This document shows, one piece after another, positions 44,399 through 56,528 of a stretch of 64,000 bases of DNA. The position numbers and the translations under genes were made by a program. Each line of letters opens with the position of its first letter. Within the stretch, counting starts at the first letter, position 1. The stretch spans positions 58,595,100 to 58,659,099 of the forward strand of contig CM054060.1 of NCBI GenBank assembly GCA_028641055.1. Direction: 5' to 3'. The notes below the pieces were generated by a model that saw only the letters and a list, made by a program, of their open reading frames with translations, did not search any database and was not told where the DNA came from. The DNA comes from Alopecurus myosuroides. Its lineage: Eukaryota; Streptophyta; Magnoliopsida; Poales; Poaceae.

Positions 44399-44949
44399 CC
44401 CTAAGTTCACCCTGAAAGACGTACCAGTGGGTAGTGGTTCTATACTTGGAAAGGATACCATTAAAGAATTCTTTGATCATGTTAGTAAGCATGAAAATTT
44501 TGAGAAAAAAAATTCATAGTAGTGCTTGCTCCAAATTATGAAACTGCTGCAACTTCTTTAATTCACATGTTAGAAGCTAGGTTTGTTAACCTTCACCCCA
44601 TACTGCAGCAAATGTTCCTCACCTTGAATAATATTGAAGATATTGAAAAAAGAAATTTTATCTTAGAAACAATGCTTAAATAATTTGGAGATGTTGCTAT
44701 AGAAGCTAGAATTTTTTTTATCGTATTAATATGCTTGGCTCATGTGTAAATGTTGTTGGTGCTCTTGAAAAAGCTGAACCTAAAAATGAAAAGGAGATGG
44801 AAATACCAATCCCCTTTAAATCAGTAGCACTGCATGAAGCCCAAGAAAAGAATTTTGATTGGATTGTTCCTGAAAATTTATTTGATGAGAGTAGTAAACC
44901 TAAAAGTTCTAAGAGAGGAACATCTGAAACTATTTTAGATAAAATATAA
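44399..44949 (+). pseudogene. Broken ORF of unknown type inside element Z
   Basis: Short coding-like pieces follow one another: LPKFTLKDVPVGSGSILGKD, FFDHVSKHENFEKK, a frame break, NYETAATSLIHMLEARFVNL, NNIEDIEKRNFILETMLK, a TAA, and then the open frame 44731-44949 (FDWIVPENLFDESSKPKSS). They look like one former ORF of a non-autonomous element. There is no zinc knuckle or enzyme motif, and I do not recognise a family. Confidence 0.45.
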
Positions 44950-47615
44950 TGCATTATTGAGGAATTTCCTTATCTTGATTTGAATGCCTCTCCTTTTGAA
45001 AATACTTGATTCCATTCTTCTGGGCCTAGCTAAAAGGCGTTAAAGAAAATCACTTCTTGGGAGATAACCCATGGTTTTATTTTTGCTTTGTTTTTCTATG
45101 TTTTCTTTGAGTCAAGGTGTTGTATAATTCTGTAGAAACTCCTTTGTATCTTTATTTTCATGTATTAGTTGTGCCAAGTAAAGTTTCTAGCGAAAGTTGG
45201 AATTGGTTTTAGATTTCTATGTAGAAAACAGATTTCTGCTGTCCACCGTAAATAATCGTATAATTCACAGGAAGATCAAAATGTTCTGAAACGTTTTGTG
45301 ATTATTCCTCAGATAATTCCAAAACTTTTTCGTGCTTTATGTTTTTCGATCTGAGCAACTTAAGTGCCCCGAAAAAATTCGTCATTACAGATTGTTCTGG
45401 TTTTGGCAGATTCTGCCATTTTTCTTGAATTTGCTCTTTTACTATGTCGAGTGGATTTCTTTGCTTCATAAAACATCAGTGGCTGTAGCTAATATTTAAA
45501 AGTATCAATAGAATTTGTTTCCATGCAGAAACCATGAATTTTTGACTGTGCACTAACCCTCTAATGCGAATTACTTTGAGTGTGGTGTGAAGGAAGTTTT
45601 CAAGGGTCAAGAGAAGAGGGTGATATAATGTGATCAAGAAGAGTGCAAAGCCAAATCTTGGAGATGCTCCTATGGTTCATCCCAGCAAATCCTAAGAAGA
45701 CTCAAGAGTCTAAGCTTGGGGATGCCCAAGGCATCCACTTCTTCATCAACAATTTATCAGGTCACTTCTAGTGAAACTATATTTTTATTCGGTCACATCA
45801 TATAAATTTCACTTGGAGCGTCTTTTATTTTTTATTTTGTTTTCCTTGCTGCAATAATATTTTTTGGAAACTAGCATTCTTTTTTGGGAGACAGACATGC
45901 TCCGCTTTTTCTTACGAATACTTGTTATGCTCGTATTCTTAGTTTTTCTTCTAGTTGCTGCAAAATTCCCTTTTAGGTCCTATTTTTTATGCATCTCTTA
46001 ATTAGAGCTGTTAGTTTTAGTAGATTTGTGTTAGTAATATCTTGATTCATTGCTATATATCTTGGAGAGTTTTTGTTTAGTATAATTTTTTTGGTGTTGG
46101 AAAGCAGTAGTACAGTTTTCGTGCTTATAACGGTGCAAAAAGAAGCTTGTATAGACCGTGGCTAGACTTTTTCATGTCATGCTAGATGTTAATTTAATTC
46201 TAAGCTTAGTGGTTATTTTTGTAGCATTACTTGCTCAAATATCTGAGAGTTTTTAATGTGCCATTGAAAGAATCATGAGTTGTTATTGTCATATTGAAGC
46301 ATAAATTTGTGGTGTTCTCCTTTGAATGTTTTATTTGATTGACTTGGCGCATGCTTACACCATGTTTATGACTACAGACTAGTCACTTATAGCCGCTATG
46401 ATCATTTAGTTTTTAACTTTTAATACCACTTATTCTTTGATTAATAATGTTTTTGTTGCTATGCATGATTATGGCTATTATTGCTCTCTTGATTTGTCGC
46501 TCCCAGTCTTTTGCTAGCCTCCACCTGTACCAAGTATGAGCTCTACTCGTGCATCCAACTCCCAAAAACCAAAGTATGCCAAATGTGTCCACCATACCTA
46601 CCTACATGTGGTATTTAACTGCCATTTCAAAGTAAATTTCTCATGTGTTACCATTTAAACCTTCAAAATTTCTCATGTTTTGTGCCCCTCTTTTAGCTCA
46701 TGAGGACGTGAATAGAGAATCTTTATCTCACTTGTTGATTGGATGTCACACCCTCGACTAGTGCCTTCATCCGCTTATCCAAATGATAGAAGCGCTGGCA
46801 GCAGGGTGCCCAGCCCCAAACTTAATACAACAAATTCTCTTCACTATTTCCCCCCCTAATTTATCAGTCAAAGCATAATTGTGTAAACAAAAGAGAAAGA
46901 GGGATGTCCTTCTACCCAGATGCGTCCTTATATGGGAGCCGCTCTTGTGAAGTCTAGTTGGCTTGTGACGTAATGTATTTTCTGTTTACGATTCGTTGAC
47001 ATAAGCATACACACCTCTCTAAAAAAAATATTTTCAATACCTCTATTTAACAAAATAAAAAGCTCTAGCACATGAGTGACCCCTGCTTCCCTCTGCAAAG
47101 GGTCTTTCTTTTACTTTTATGTTGAGTCTCCATCTTCTAACTTTATGAACAGTTGAGAGAGCATAGTTTTCATTCTGAGTTTAATGTGCATTTGTCCCAG
47201 AAACATTATTAATTGATTGATGATGTGTTATTATTTGCTCTCAAATTATTTGTTCTAGTCATCCTCTTAAACTTTGAAGGTGTCCTGGCATTTATGTTTT
47301 GCTCCACTCTTAAGGACAAGAGAAATATCACTCTGCTATGTTTTCTATGCTTGAAACAAATGTATAACTTTCGAGTGCAGTATTATTCATGATCTTTTAT
47401 TTGTGTTACTTTTCATGATGCAAGGTGATTGCTATGTTTCATTGTTAAAATTATATCTATCATGCTTGTGTTTAAAGTACTATGATCTTAGCTATACTTG
47501 TGCTTTTACAATTTAGATGATCAAGTTTATGTTGGTAGCATGTCACCTAAGAAATTATTTGTTTTTATCGTTTACCTACTCGAGGACGAGTAGTAGGAAC
47601 TAAGCTTGGGGATGT
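44950..47615 (+). other. Non-coding 3' internal region of element Z
   Basis: It has no coding sense. CACTTCTTGGGAGATAACCC at 45051-45070 is the kind of motif seen after pol in gypsy families of grasses, and CTCGAGGACGAGTAGTAGGA at about 47579-47598 followed by TAAGCTTGGGGATG is the usual pre-LTR sequence. A short stretch at 46740-46990 has different composition and could be an insertion, without visible ends. Confidence 0.6.
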
Positions 47616-49223
47616 TGATACGTCATAAACATATCCTTAATTTCTGATGTTCCATGTTGTTTTCATGCTATATGCTACATGTTTTCTTTACACTTTATGT
47701 CATTTTTATCGATTTTCTGGGACTAACCTATTGAGAAGATGCCATAGAGCCAGTTCATGTTTTCTGCTGTTTTTAGTTTTAGAAAAGTTGTTCTGGAAAT
47801 ATTCTCGGAACTGGACAATTCGAAGCCCAGAAGTCTTAGAATTCCAGGAGGAACCACGGAGTCCGGAGGAGACCCGAGGGGGGGCCACAAGGGCCCCACA
47901 CCATAGGGCGGCGCGCCCCCTGGCCGCGCCATGGGGTGGTGTGGGCCCCTTGGCCGCCCACCGACGTTGCCATTTCGCCTATTTATTCCCCTCGGGAGGT
48001 TAACCCTAAAACAATCCACCTTTTCCACAAAAAAGACCCGAGGCCGCCGACATCGTCAACCCGAGTTCGGGAGGGTTCTGGAGTTCTCCCCGGCATTCTG
48101 CTGGGAGGGGAAATCATCACCGGAGGGCTCTACACCACCATGCCCGCCTCCGGAATAATGTATGAGTAGTTCATCCTTGGACTACGGGTCAAGATCATCT
48201 TATTGTAATGCCTCATGTTGTTCTCTCCTCTTTATGCCTCATGTTTAGATCTTGTGAGCTGCCCTACATAATCAAGATCATCTTATTGTAATGCCTCATG
48301 TTGTGTTTGCTGGGATCCGATGAATATTGAATGCTATGTCTCTTGATTATCAATATATCATGTGTATGTTATTTATGATCTTGCATGCTCTCCGTTGTTA
48401 GTAGATGCTCTGGCCAAGTAGATGCTAGTGACTCCAAGAGGGAATATTTATGCTAGATAGTGGGTTCATGCCTCCTTTGCATCTATACTCGAGTGACAGA
48501 AACGTGACAGATGGAGGATGTGTTGTTTCCATTAGGGAGAAAACAATGATGTTTACATTACACACTTTGCTTACTGCGATTATCTGTTGCTTGCAACTTA
48601 ATACCCAAGGATTGCTCAGATGACATTCTGAGGGTGGATTATTAGTCATAGATGTAGTAGGATAACGGTGTATGAGTCTTGTTGTAATGCCCGCATGAAT
48701 CACATAGTAATCATCATGTCATGCATATGCACTACGGTGCAGCCTTTATATATGGCAGTTGCCCAGCTGTAACACATGCTATCTGTCTGTCTTGGGAGAG
48801 ACACCTCTAGTGAACTGTGGACCCCCGGTCTTTTTTTCTCATACTAATAATACAATCACTGCAATCTCTGTTTTCATACTGTTGCTACCGTTTTACTACT
48901 GCCATCACTGTTTTCTTTCATCTACTGCAAACAAATATTATTTTCCACATGGTACGTTTAACCTCTTTGTGTTCAGCAAAACCGGTGAGATTGACAACCT
49001 CACTGCTTCGTTGGGGAAAAGTGATTTGATTGTGTTGTGTAGGTTCCACGTTGCCTCTGAGCCGGTAGTGCACCCTGCCACCTCAGCTGCATCAACTTCA
49101 CAAGTTGCTTCTTTCTCCTACTGGTCGATTCAACCTTGGTTTCTTTCTGAGGGAAAACTTGCTGCTGTGCTCTTCATACCTTCCTCTTGGGGTCTCCCAA
49201 CGAGTGCAAGATCTGCACCATCA
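47616..49223 (+). repeat. 3' LTR of element Z (1608 bp)
   Basis: It starts TGATACGTC and ends CACCATCA. It aligns with LTR1 throughout but carries a patch at about 48191-48220 (AAGATCATCTTATTGTAATG) copied from about 80 bp further downstream, in place of the LTR1 sequence. Confidence 0.9.
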
Positions 49224-49697
49224 CCCACTTAGCATGTCTCTTATTAAGATTAGATTGGCTCTTTAGAAATTTCAAAGCTTCATGATTAGAATGTACGATA
49301 AATTCTTTTGGCCGCAAATAATGTTTCCAAACCTCAAGAACTCTAACAAGCACATACAATTCTTTATCATAGACATAATAGTTTAATTGTGCACCATGCA
49401 ATTTCTCAGAAAAATAAGCAATGGGTTTGATTTATTGCATTAACACGCCTCCAATACCGATATCACAAGCATGATATTCAATTTTGAATTTCTTATCAAA
49501 ATTTGGAAGAATCAACAAAGGTGCAGAAATCAATCTATTTTTCAGTTCATCAAATGCAATGTCTTGTGCAACACCCCATTCGAAATCTACTCCTTTTTTA
49601 GTTAAATCATTCAAAGGTGCAACAAGGGTACTAAAATCTTTCACAAATCTTCTATAGAAACCAATAAGACCATTAAAACTGCGCACTTGACTCACAT
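49174..49697 (-). pseudogene. W RNase H region, interrupted
   Basis: This part covers the RT connection ([20 protein letters not shown]) and RNase H ([16 protein letters not shown], then after a TAA at 49432-49434 [31 protein letters not shown] and NKRHAKW), where Z has inserted. RNase H degrades the RNA strand of the hybrid. The remaining 3' end of the domain lies on the other side of Z. The last codons of the open frame (49174-49223) are Z LTR sequence. Confidence 0.85.
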
Positions 49698-50496
49698 TCA
49701 TGGGGGTAGGCCAATTTTTAATAGCTTCAATTTTGAATCATCTACCTCTATCCCATGTTTAGAAACAACATATCCGAGAAATATGACCTTATCTTTGCAA
49801 AAAGTGCACTTCTCAAGATTACCAAATAATTTGTTTTCTCTTAGCACATGCAAGACTTGTCTAATCTGATCAATATGTTCAGATTCATTATGGCTATACA
49901 TGAGAATATCATCAAAATAAACTAATACAAACTTGCCAATAAAATCTCTCAAAACATGGTTCATAAGTCTCATAAAAGTACTAGGTGCATTAGTTAAACC
50001 AAAAGGCATCACTAACCATTAATATAAACCAAATTTTATTTTAAAGGTTGTTTTCCACTCACCCCCCTCTTTCATCCTAATTTGATGATAACCACTACGC
50101 AAATCAATTTTAGAAAAAACAACAACACCACTTAATTCATCTAACATGTCTTCCAAACGTGGTATAGGATGACAATAATGAATAGTGATGTTGTTGATTG
50201 ACCTAGAAACTACACGCATGCGCCATATACCATCTTTCTTAGGAACTAAAATAACAGGTACATCACAAGGGCTAAGACTAATTCGAATATACCCTTTATC
50301 AAGAATCTCTTGTGCGGTTTGGTAATGTAGCTCGAGGGATCAAGTCAATTTGGTGCTCAATTCCATGCAATGGTGGCAGCCCTGCTGGTACCTCCTCTGG
50401 AAAAACATCATCAAACTCATGCAACACATTAGAAACACAAATAGAGAGAGGGGTCATGTCATTAGAAACTAAAATTCCCCCCTTGTGCATGAGCAC
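49698..50496 (-). pseudogene. W reverse transcriptase, broken
   Basis: Fragments in order are FDDVFPEEVPAGLPPLHGIE, a short deletion with frame change, [50 protein letters not shown], a TAA near 50016, [20 protein letters not shown], the catalytic box [10 protein letters not shown], and [20 protein letters not shown] single-base loss in the A run after DDS shifts the frame again near 49730. The YFDD box and motif order identify Ty3/gypsy RT. V has cut W at 50497. Confidence 0.88.
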
Positions 50497-50969
50497 TGTC
50501 GTGGGATAATCACGGCAGACGTTACCGGGGGTAACTTATCTTGGGGCAATTCGACTCTGGTGTTTGGGAGAGGGTTTAGCTCAAGGGAAAACATGATGAT
50601 ATGCGATCTGGTAGCCGGCAATCAAGTCGCCGAGTCTCCGATCTAGATATATTAACTCAACTCTCGTATTACACTGGATACTCGATACCTAGCGATATTG
50701 TTCAAACTCTTGGATCTCTCGTCTAACCCTAGGGGCCGGCTTATATAATATCCGGACCCCTTGGCCTACTCTCCAAGGCGCACTCTGAATCCTACCCGGA
50801 CACTGCTTTCAAACCCTAAACTTCCTTATCGGAACCCACAATCCGGGTTACGAGGCCTACGCTCCTGGGCCTTCAAGAAACTCCTTTATCTTAAGCCGGG
50901 TCTTGTGCAGCGTCCTTTGGGCCGTGTTACTCCTTGGCGTTGGCCTACCGGGTTATCATCCCTCCATCA
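50497..50969 (-). repeat. 3' LTR of element V (473 bp)
   Basis: In element orientation it begins TGATGGAGGGATGATAACCC at 50969 and ends ATTATCCCACGACA at 50497, next to broken W sequence. A minus-strand TATA-like TATTATATAA is at 50741-50750. The right boundary is set by the TG start and the purine-rich CTGGGGACTAC before it. The second LTR is not in the window, so the ends are inferred. Confidence 0.65.
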
Positions 50970-51358
50970 GTAGTCCCCAGAATAGCTTGGGCTTCATGAG
51001 ATCCTCCTTGAAGCGCACGCTATTCCCTGCAAAAAATAACAAACACACAAGTTCATAGAGGCCGGGTTAGATTGCTTTGATAAACAGCTAGGCCTAACTC
51101 CATGGTGGCCATATAGTAACCCGGCTTTCTCCAAGTCCAGTGTTTACTTTTCCGGGTCAACGCCCCTGATGCAGACGCCAAAGACCCGACTTACTTTACT
51201 TGTTAATCGATCCAGGTATCACGGAAAAGATTTGTTCCGTCTCCATTCCGGATATCTCGTCCAGCACTTAAAACATATCTCAGAAAATCCGGGCGGGTAT
51301 CCCTTATCCCGAAATTTCCGGTTCTCGCCCGTTGGACTAGGTTTATCCGCCCGTACCT
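50970..51358. other. V 3' region between LTR and antisense promoter
   Basis: No coding sense is visible. The stretch is rich in CCGGGT/CCCGG words (as all of V is) and precedes the TATA box of the antisense gene, so it probably holds its upstream promoter. Confidence 0.5.
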
Positions 51359-51367
51359 TATAAATAG
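51359..51367 (+). promoter_or_regulatory. TATA box of the antisense gene in element V
   Basis: TATAAATAG, a textbook plant TATA box, is followed by a C/T-rich leader. A 5' UTR intron is predicted from GGTAAGCC (donor at 51627) to TTACTTGCAG (51911-51920), eight bases before the ATG at 51928. Confidence 0.7.
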
Positions 51368-51927
51368 GTACCTAGGGGACAACCTAACCCCCAACGGTCC
51401 ATTCCAACTCCTTTTTCCTCCCCATCTCTCGCGCTTGCACAACACCACCACGGGAACCTCAAGCTCACCGCTGGAGCAAAGCCGCCGCCGGTTACGTTCG
51501 TCCTCGAACCAATCCGCGCCGCCGCCAAGCTCCGCCGCCGCGCCCTCATCTTGCCCGCCGGGAATCGCAAGGGGACATTTGGATTGCGCCATCTGCCGCC
51601 GTCGCGCTCTACTCCAATCTCCTCCGGTAAGCCTCTTGCTCCCATCGAATTAGCCTCATAATTTCTTGATTCGTTCTAGATCGGATCTAGGTCAACTGCG
51701 GGCCATTTCTTGCCCCGCGCCGGATTAGGTCGCTTAGACTCATACTAGTTCATCCGATGGCTTGAATATAGGCTCCACTTCATTCTCCTATCGCTTGTAG
51801 TCATTAATTTCACCACGAATTTGAAGATGAAATTTCCAATCTAGGCTCGGGCCGCCCAAATTTTCCGCACTTGCCATTGATACCCGGAAAGTCCGCCTCT
51901 TCCGGTTCATTTACTTGCAGTAGATAC

Positions 51928-54900
51928 ATGGGCAATCAACCTTCTTCCGCAAACGATCATCAATACGTAAGTCCCCCATAATTTCTGTATTGCTACTCGA
52001 TACCCGGATAACCTGTAATTTTCACCCCGTCCAGTGATACCCGGATAATTCATAATCCTCATGCCTTCTTTTGATACTGCTTGCATATATCCGGATAACC
52101 CACGATTTCCGAGTCTTACGTCTTGTACCTTTTTGTCTCGTGCTTTTGCAGACCGAACCCATGGCTCCCAAGAAGCAAGGGAAGCAGCAAGCAAGAGCAA
52201 GGACAACCCAATCAATATCCGCCAACTGGGCGCGATCCACCGTCACCAAGGCCAAGTTAGAAGAGCTAGCCGAGTTAGGGGTCCTCCCCCCTCAGGAAGA
52301 TATCCATTGGAGAGTGCCGGGTGATGAGGCCCGGCCTACACCTGCTGCCGATGAGGTAATCTGCTTCATCGAGCATGTGACCCGGGGGTTTCGCCCTCCG
52401 GGTCATTCTTTTTTCCGCGAGGTCTTAAGCCACTATGGCCTCCGGGTGTTCGACATAGGGCCTAACTCTATGTTCAACATTACCCATTTTATCGTCCTTT
52501 GCGAGTCTTATTTGTGCATTCCGCCAAATCTGGCTCTTTTTATTGAACTCTTTTAATGCAAACCGTGTCGCGAAAGCGGTGACGGGGCGCTCCTCGCTTG
52601 CGGCGGGGTTTCCATCCAGCGCCGCAAGAATTCTCCAATGCCAACTCTCAATCTGAATTCCCATGTCAAGCACTGGCAATTATCCTTCTTCTACTGCCGA
52701 GACACCTCCCCACCTGGCGAAAGGAAACTGTCGGGTTACTCGGAGGGTCTCCTGGATATCTCCGAGTCTTTCAACGCCTTTGCCCCTGAGTCGGACAGGG
52801 AGGCCATCCAACCTCTTCTAACCAAGATAGCCGTCCTCTCCGCCCAAGGTCTCATTGGGCTCAACTTGGTCAAGACATGGGTGGACTTCAGGATCCAGCC
52901 CAGCTCCATCCGCACCAAGCTAATGTGCGACTACTCGGGGCACGTCACAGACGCGCTCCGGTATTCTTCCAAGAACTACCCAGCCGGCGATACCAACAAA
53001 ACCATCAAGAGTTTCTTGACGGAAAAATTGGAAGTGATCAAAAACATCGCCGGGTTAGCTCCATTCACCCGGGACAACCCGGCTCCAGCGGTAAAATCCG
53101 ACTCTTATACTTTTACCTTCATGCTTTCGCTTGATATGACTGCTGATTCTTACCCTTGTGCTTTTGTCTCAGGCTGATAACGTTTTCTGGAACGTCGAGA
53201 CCTCCCCTTCTTCCGGAGACCCGGAAGAAGATGAGGAACCGGCTAACAATGACGATGGTATTTACCCGGGTCTTCTATCAACTTCACTTGCGCCATTTTG
53301 CTCGCACGTCTAACTTTTTCCGACTATACATACTCGGCTTACAGGGTTGGAGGACAAAGATGACAAGGACGAGGGGGACCCGGAGGCCACCGAATCCGAC
53401 CAAAGCGACCCTGAACAAGAAGCAGTTGTTGGGGCCAAGAGGAAGACCAGGGGGTAGTATCCAAGGTTCCCTTCTCCTTTATGTCCTCCGAACCCTATTC
53501 CTTTGATAACATGAGAAAACTTAACCAACAACTATCCAACTCACCACATTTGAAGGACTCTCTTCCGGCCAAGCGTAGAGTGACGCGGAGTTCCCCGGGT
53601 GACGATCCCCTCAACCCGGGCATCGCCACCTCACTGGTCCGCCGTGCCGGTACTCCTCCACCTCATCCTTCCAATTCTCCTCGGCGTCACCCCTCCCCCA
53701 ACCATCCACGGGCTAGGCAGTTCCGGGTTCCGCTATCGGTTTCCGCGACAGTTTCACCCGCTTCCAGCAGCGAGCTCCCCCCGGATTATGCTGTGAACAC
53801 CGGGTGAGTCCTTGCTGTATGATATCCCCGCATACTTGATAATCTTCCTGCTCTGCCACTAACTGTTTCTTTCTCTTTTCCTTAGCGCCCAAGTCACCCT
53901 CAGTGACCCGGAGAACATGGAGACCGATAACCGGGAGATGGAGGGGCCGACTGATAATACGGACGCCACGACTGGCGGTGACGCTGAAGACCACCAGGAA
54001 CAAGGCTCCTTGGGTGACCCGTCTCACCAGGAAACCGGGTCTCCAAAGCCATCCGAAGAGGTTGAGATCCTGGACACGAAGATGAGCTCTCCAAACCCGG
54101 ACACCCAGACAGTCCGGGTCTCGACTCCAAAGTCGGGGAAAGTTCACCCACCAGGCGATCAAGCTGCCGGCTCTTCTGGCGTCAGGCCCGAAGACATGAC
54201 ATTCTCCCAGATGCTGGATGCCCTTCACACCTTGAGGGCCGATGAAGAAAGTATCTTAGAAGCTTTGATAGCTAAACATGAGGTAAATCCGAATAATATT
54301 GCATGTATCCTTATCTAGTCCCCAAGTTCCGAGTGAATTTATTGATAATTTGCTTGGAACTTCGTAGTATATCCGACTAATCCTTCCTTGTGTCTCCACT
54401 CAGGCGTTCGTGGCCCAATCCGAGAAGAAACTGGCGAAAGCCACCAAGCTCGTTGAGAAGGAGGTGGCTCTGCGTGAGGCGGCTGAAGCTGAAGCTAGGA
54501 GGAGCGGGAAGATCACGAGGAAGTATAGGAGGAGGGCTCATGCAGCAGAAGATGAGCTGACAAAAGTTTCTGTTCAAATTGCCGATACATATCGTGCACT
54601 GGCTGGTACGATTCTTAGCTTTGATAATTATGACCCGGATTTTCATTTGATAAATAGTCGGATTTCCTTACTCGTTGCTTTTTCCTACCTTCTGCAGGTC
54701 CGGATGAAGTAATCCCGGAGGAAGATGACATTGCCAAAATGAAAACCATCAAGAGCACTATCCGGCAGCTCTGTGACGGAACCAAATGGATCCTTCAAGA
54801 ACTGCAATGGCCAGGTGTTAGACACGGCGACCTGAAGAGGTTACTGGACGCCTGCTCCACTATACCCGAGTGGATTGGGCATTGGAAGCGCTCGTCCTGC

Positions 54901-55395
54901 CGGATTGGAGTAACTCGGGGGCTTGCGCTGGCTAAAGCTTATTTTCCTAAGCTCGAGCCGGCCAAGCTTGTGGGCGGGTTTCCAGAATTCAACCATGACG
55001 GGTCCAAGTTCTCAGTGAAAAACTTCAAGGCCATCCAGAAGGAAGTTCGTCACCCGGCCAGTGTGATTGCTGACGGCTTGGATATCAACTCAGTTATCCC
55101 TACGTATGATGCTGATGGTAAGGCGATTAAGTCGGATCTTCCCAAGCCGTACGACATGCTGGACCGATGGAAGGCGGAGGCTGCCCAGTTGAGAGAGAAG
55201 GCCGCGAAGAAGAAGGCTGAGGCCGATTCTGCGCCTGCTACCTCCACACCAATTGTCCCTCCTCCTGCACGGGCCGGCACTACTGCTGATCCGGGTGCTG
55301 CTGCTACCAAGAGTACTGAAGGGCAAGCCAAAGAACAAGACCCGGCTGGCAAGGGCAAGGGGAAGATGGATGCCTCAGTCCCGGATGCCGAGTGA
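51928..55395 (+). pseudogene. Antisense gene of element V, seven coding exons, PF04195-like (putative gypsy-type transposon) protein
   Basis: The exons are 51928-51966, 52152-53090, 53173-53257, 53345-53803, 53886-54282, 54404-54605 and 54698-55395, all GT-AG. Their sum is 2819 nt, one short of a whole frame, and coding sense moves by one base in the G run at 53450-53454, so one G was lost. One TAA (52554-52556) also interrupts exon 2; beyond it the frame continues unchanged. Without those two lesions it would be a protein of about 939 residues. Exon 2 holds the conserved part (GFRPPGHSFFREVLSHYGLR, FNITHFIVLCESYL, then VKHWQLSFFYCRD), like proteins annotated as putative gypsy-type transposon. 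The rest is acidic and disordered, with a helical block in exons 6-7 (KKLAKATKLVEKEVALREAA) and a Lys/Pro-rich tail. Function is unknown. Such ORFs are associated with Tat elements in grasses. Confidence 0.7.
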
Positions 55396-56528
55396 TATCT
55401 GCTATCCGCTGTCATTTCGTATGCGTCAGCCGGCAAATGGGCCCTTTGAACAATTATTTTTGACGGTGCGCATGTGCGCCTTTGATACTAGTATCGAGAC
55501 TTGTAATGTACTTTAATGCCTTGATATACTCCGTGCCTCTTTTGGCCTTTGGATGATTTTGATATTTATCTGCCTTTGAGCTTATTTGCTCTTGATACTC
55601 CGACTTTCTTTATGGTTCCTTTTGTGAGACTCAGTTTCCGGGTCACATGGGTTTTGACGGGTGAACTTTTCTCTAAGTCCCCAAGTCCCCAAGACTCAGA
55701 TTGTTGGGTTTTTGGTGCTTAATAGCTAGATAACTTGCCTCTTTTTTTTCAAAATCCCCAGTCCCCAAGGCCCGAAATTCCGAGTCAGGGGTGTGAGGTT
55801 TCTCAAAGAAAACAGGTTGTTTCTGCTAAGCCCAAAACCTAGAGCCGTTTCACATAGGTTTTGAAGTTATGCTTAATAGATTTTGAGTTTCCGGTTATTA
55901 ACCCTGTACTCTGCATAACTTGTGGTTTAGATGACCCTTTTGACTCTCTTGTACTGTAAGCCGGCTTTCGCGTGGATACCATGTTGTTACATCTATACGA
56001 AAACAGGGTCAGGCAAGTCCCATTGGGCATCATGGCTGATTGTAATCGTAAGCGAGCAGATCATGCCACTTTAGTGCGAGTCACATCGAGTTTAAGTAAG
56101 AAAAGTCAAGAAATTTGGATCCTTTGTCCGGTTATAAGATTGCAGCCGTACTCGTTTGCGAGTAATCGGCCCTTATAACTCATAGGCATCATGGCCGGGT
56201 ATTTGAGTTTGTAACTGTGCTATTCAAGCAATCAGCCCCCAAGACCTAAATACATGCAACATACTAAAGAAACTAATGCACTAAGAAAACAATAAATAAT
56301 ACTTACCTGGAAGAAAAATAAACACGTAACAGAAAAAATAAAACTTGATAAAACATGTGAAAAAGACATATTGCTTAACCATCTCTTTATTGATATGAGA
56401 AAGTTAGGTCAGCAAGCCGCCTCATTAAAAACCCTCCAGTCCCCTTAGGTACCCTGGATAGGAAAAGAGTGCGTCTGAAACCTGCTGCCTGTTACATCGT
56501 GTAATTCCACTTGTGAGTCTGGTCTATA
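55396..56528. other. Region between the convergent ends of the antisense gene and V integrase
   Basis: It holds the 3' UTRs of two converging transcription units and no ORF of note. AGTCCCCAAGTCCCCAAG (55677-55694) and similar CCCCAAG words recur (55760-55772, 56236-56244). Nothing else is recognised. Confidence 0.55.

Larger units (their letters stand above)
42564..49223 (+). mobile_element. Element Z: non-coding gypsy-like LTR retrotransposon, 6.66 kb
   Basis: LTR1 is 42564-44194 and LTR2 is 47616-49223, beginning T(A/G)ATACGTCATAAAC and ending CTGCACCATCA. A tRNA-Asp primer-binding site follows LTR1, and TAAGCTTGGGGATG precedes LTR2 as polypurine tract. The start motif TGATACGTC, the tRNA-Asp primer and the LTR layout (short GC-rich block with GCGCGCCCCCTGG) are familiar from gypsy families abundant in Triticeae. 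Internal DNA has only short, broken ORFs and no pol. The LTRs differ by many substitutions and indels, so Z is clearly older than X and Y. Confidence 0.9.
40755..50496 (-). mobile_element. Element W: old Ty3/gypsy retrotransposon, truncated, host of Z and V
   Basis: The minus strand carries in order RT (50496-49698), RNase H (49697-49174), then, after element Z, integrase (42558-41450) and a C-terminal extension (41450-40755). The 5' part (LTR, gag, protease) is cut off by V at 50497 and would lie beyond the window. Every domain has stops or frameshifts. Dating is not possible without LTRs, but W must predate both Z and V, which lie within it. Confidence 0.85.

Noticed and set aside
52425..52679. 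Minus-strand ORF opposite the antisense gene of V
   Set aside because: It is a shadow of exon 2 of the plus-strand gene, whose splice phases and downstream continuity are much better supported.
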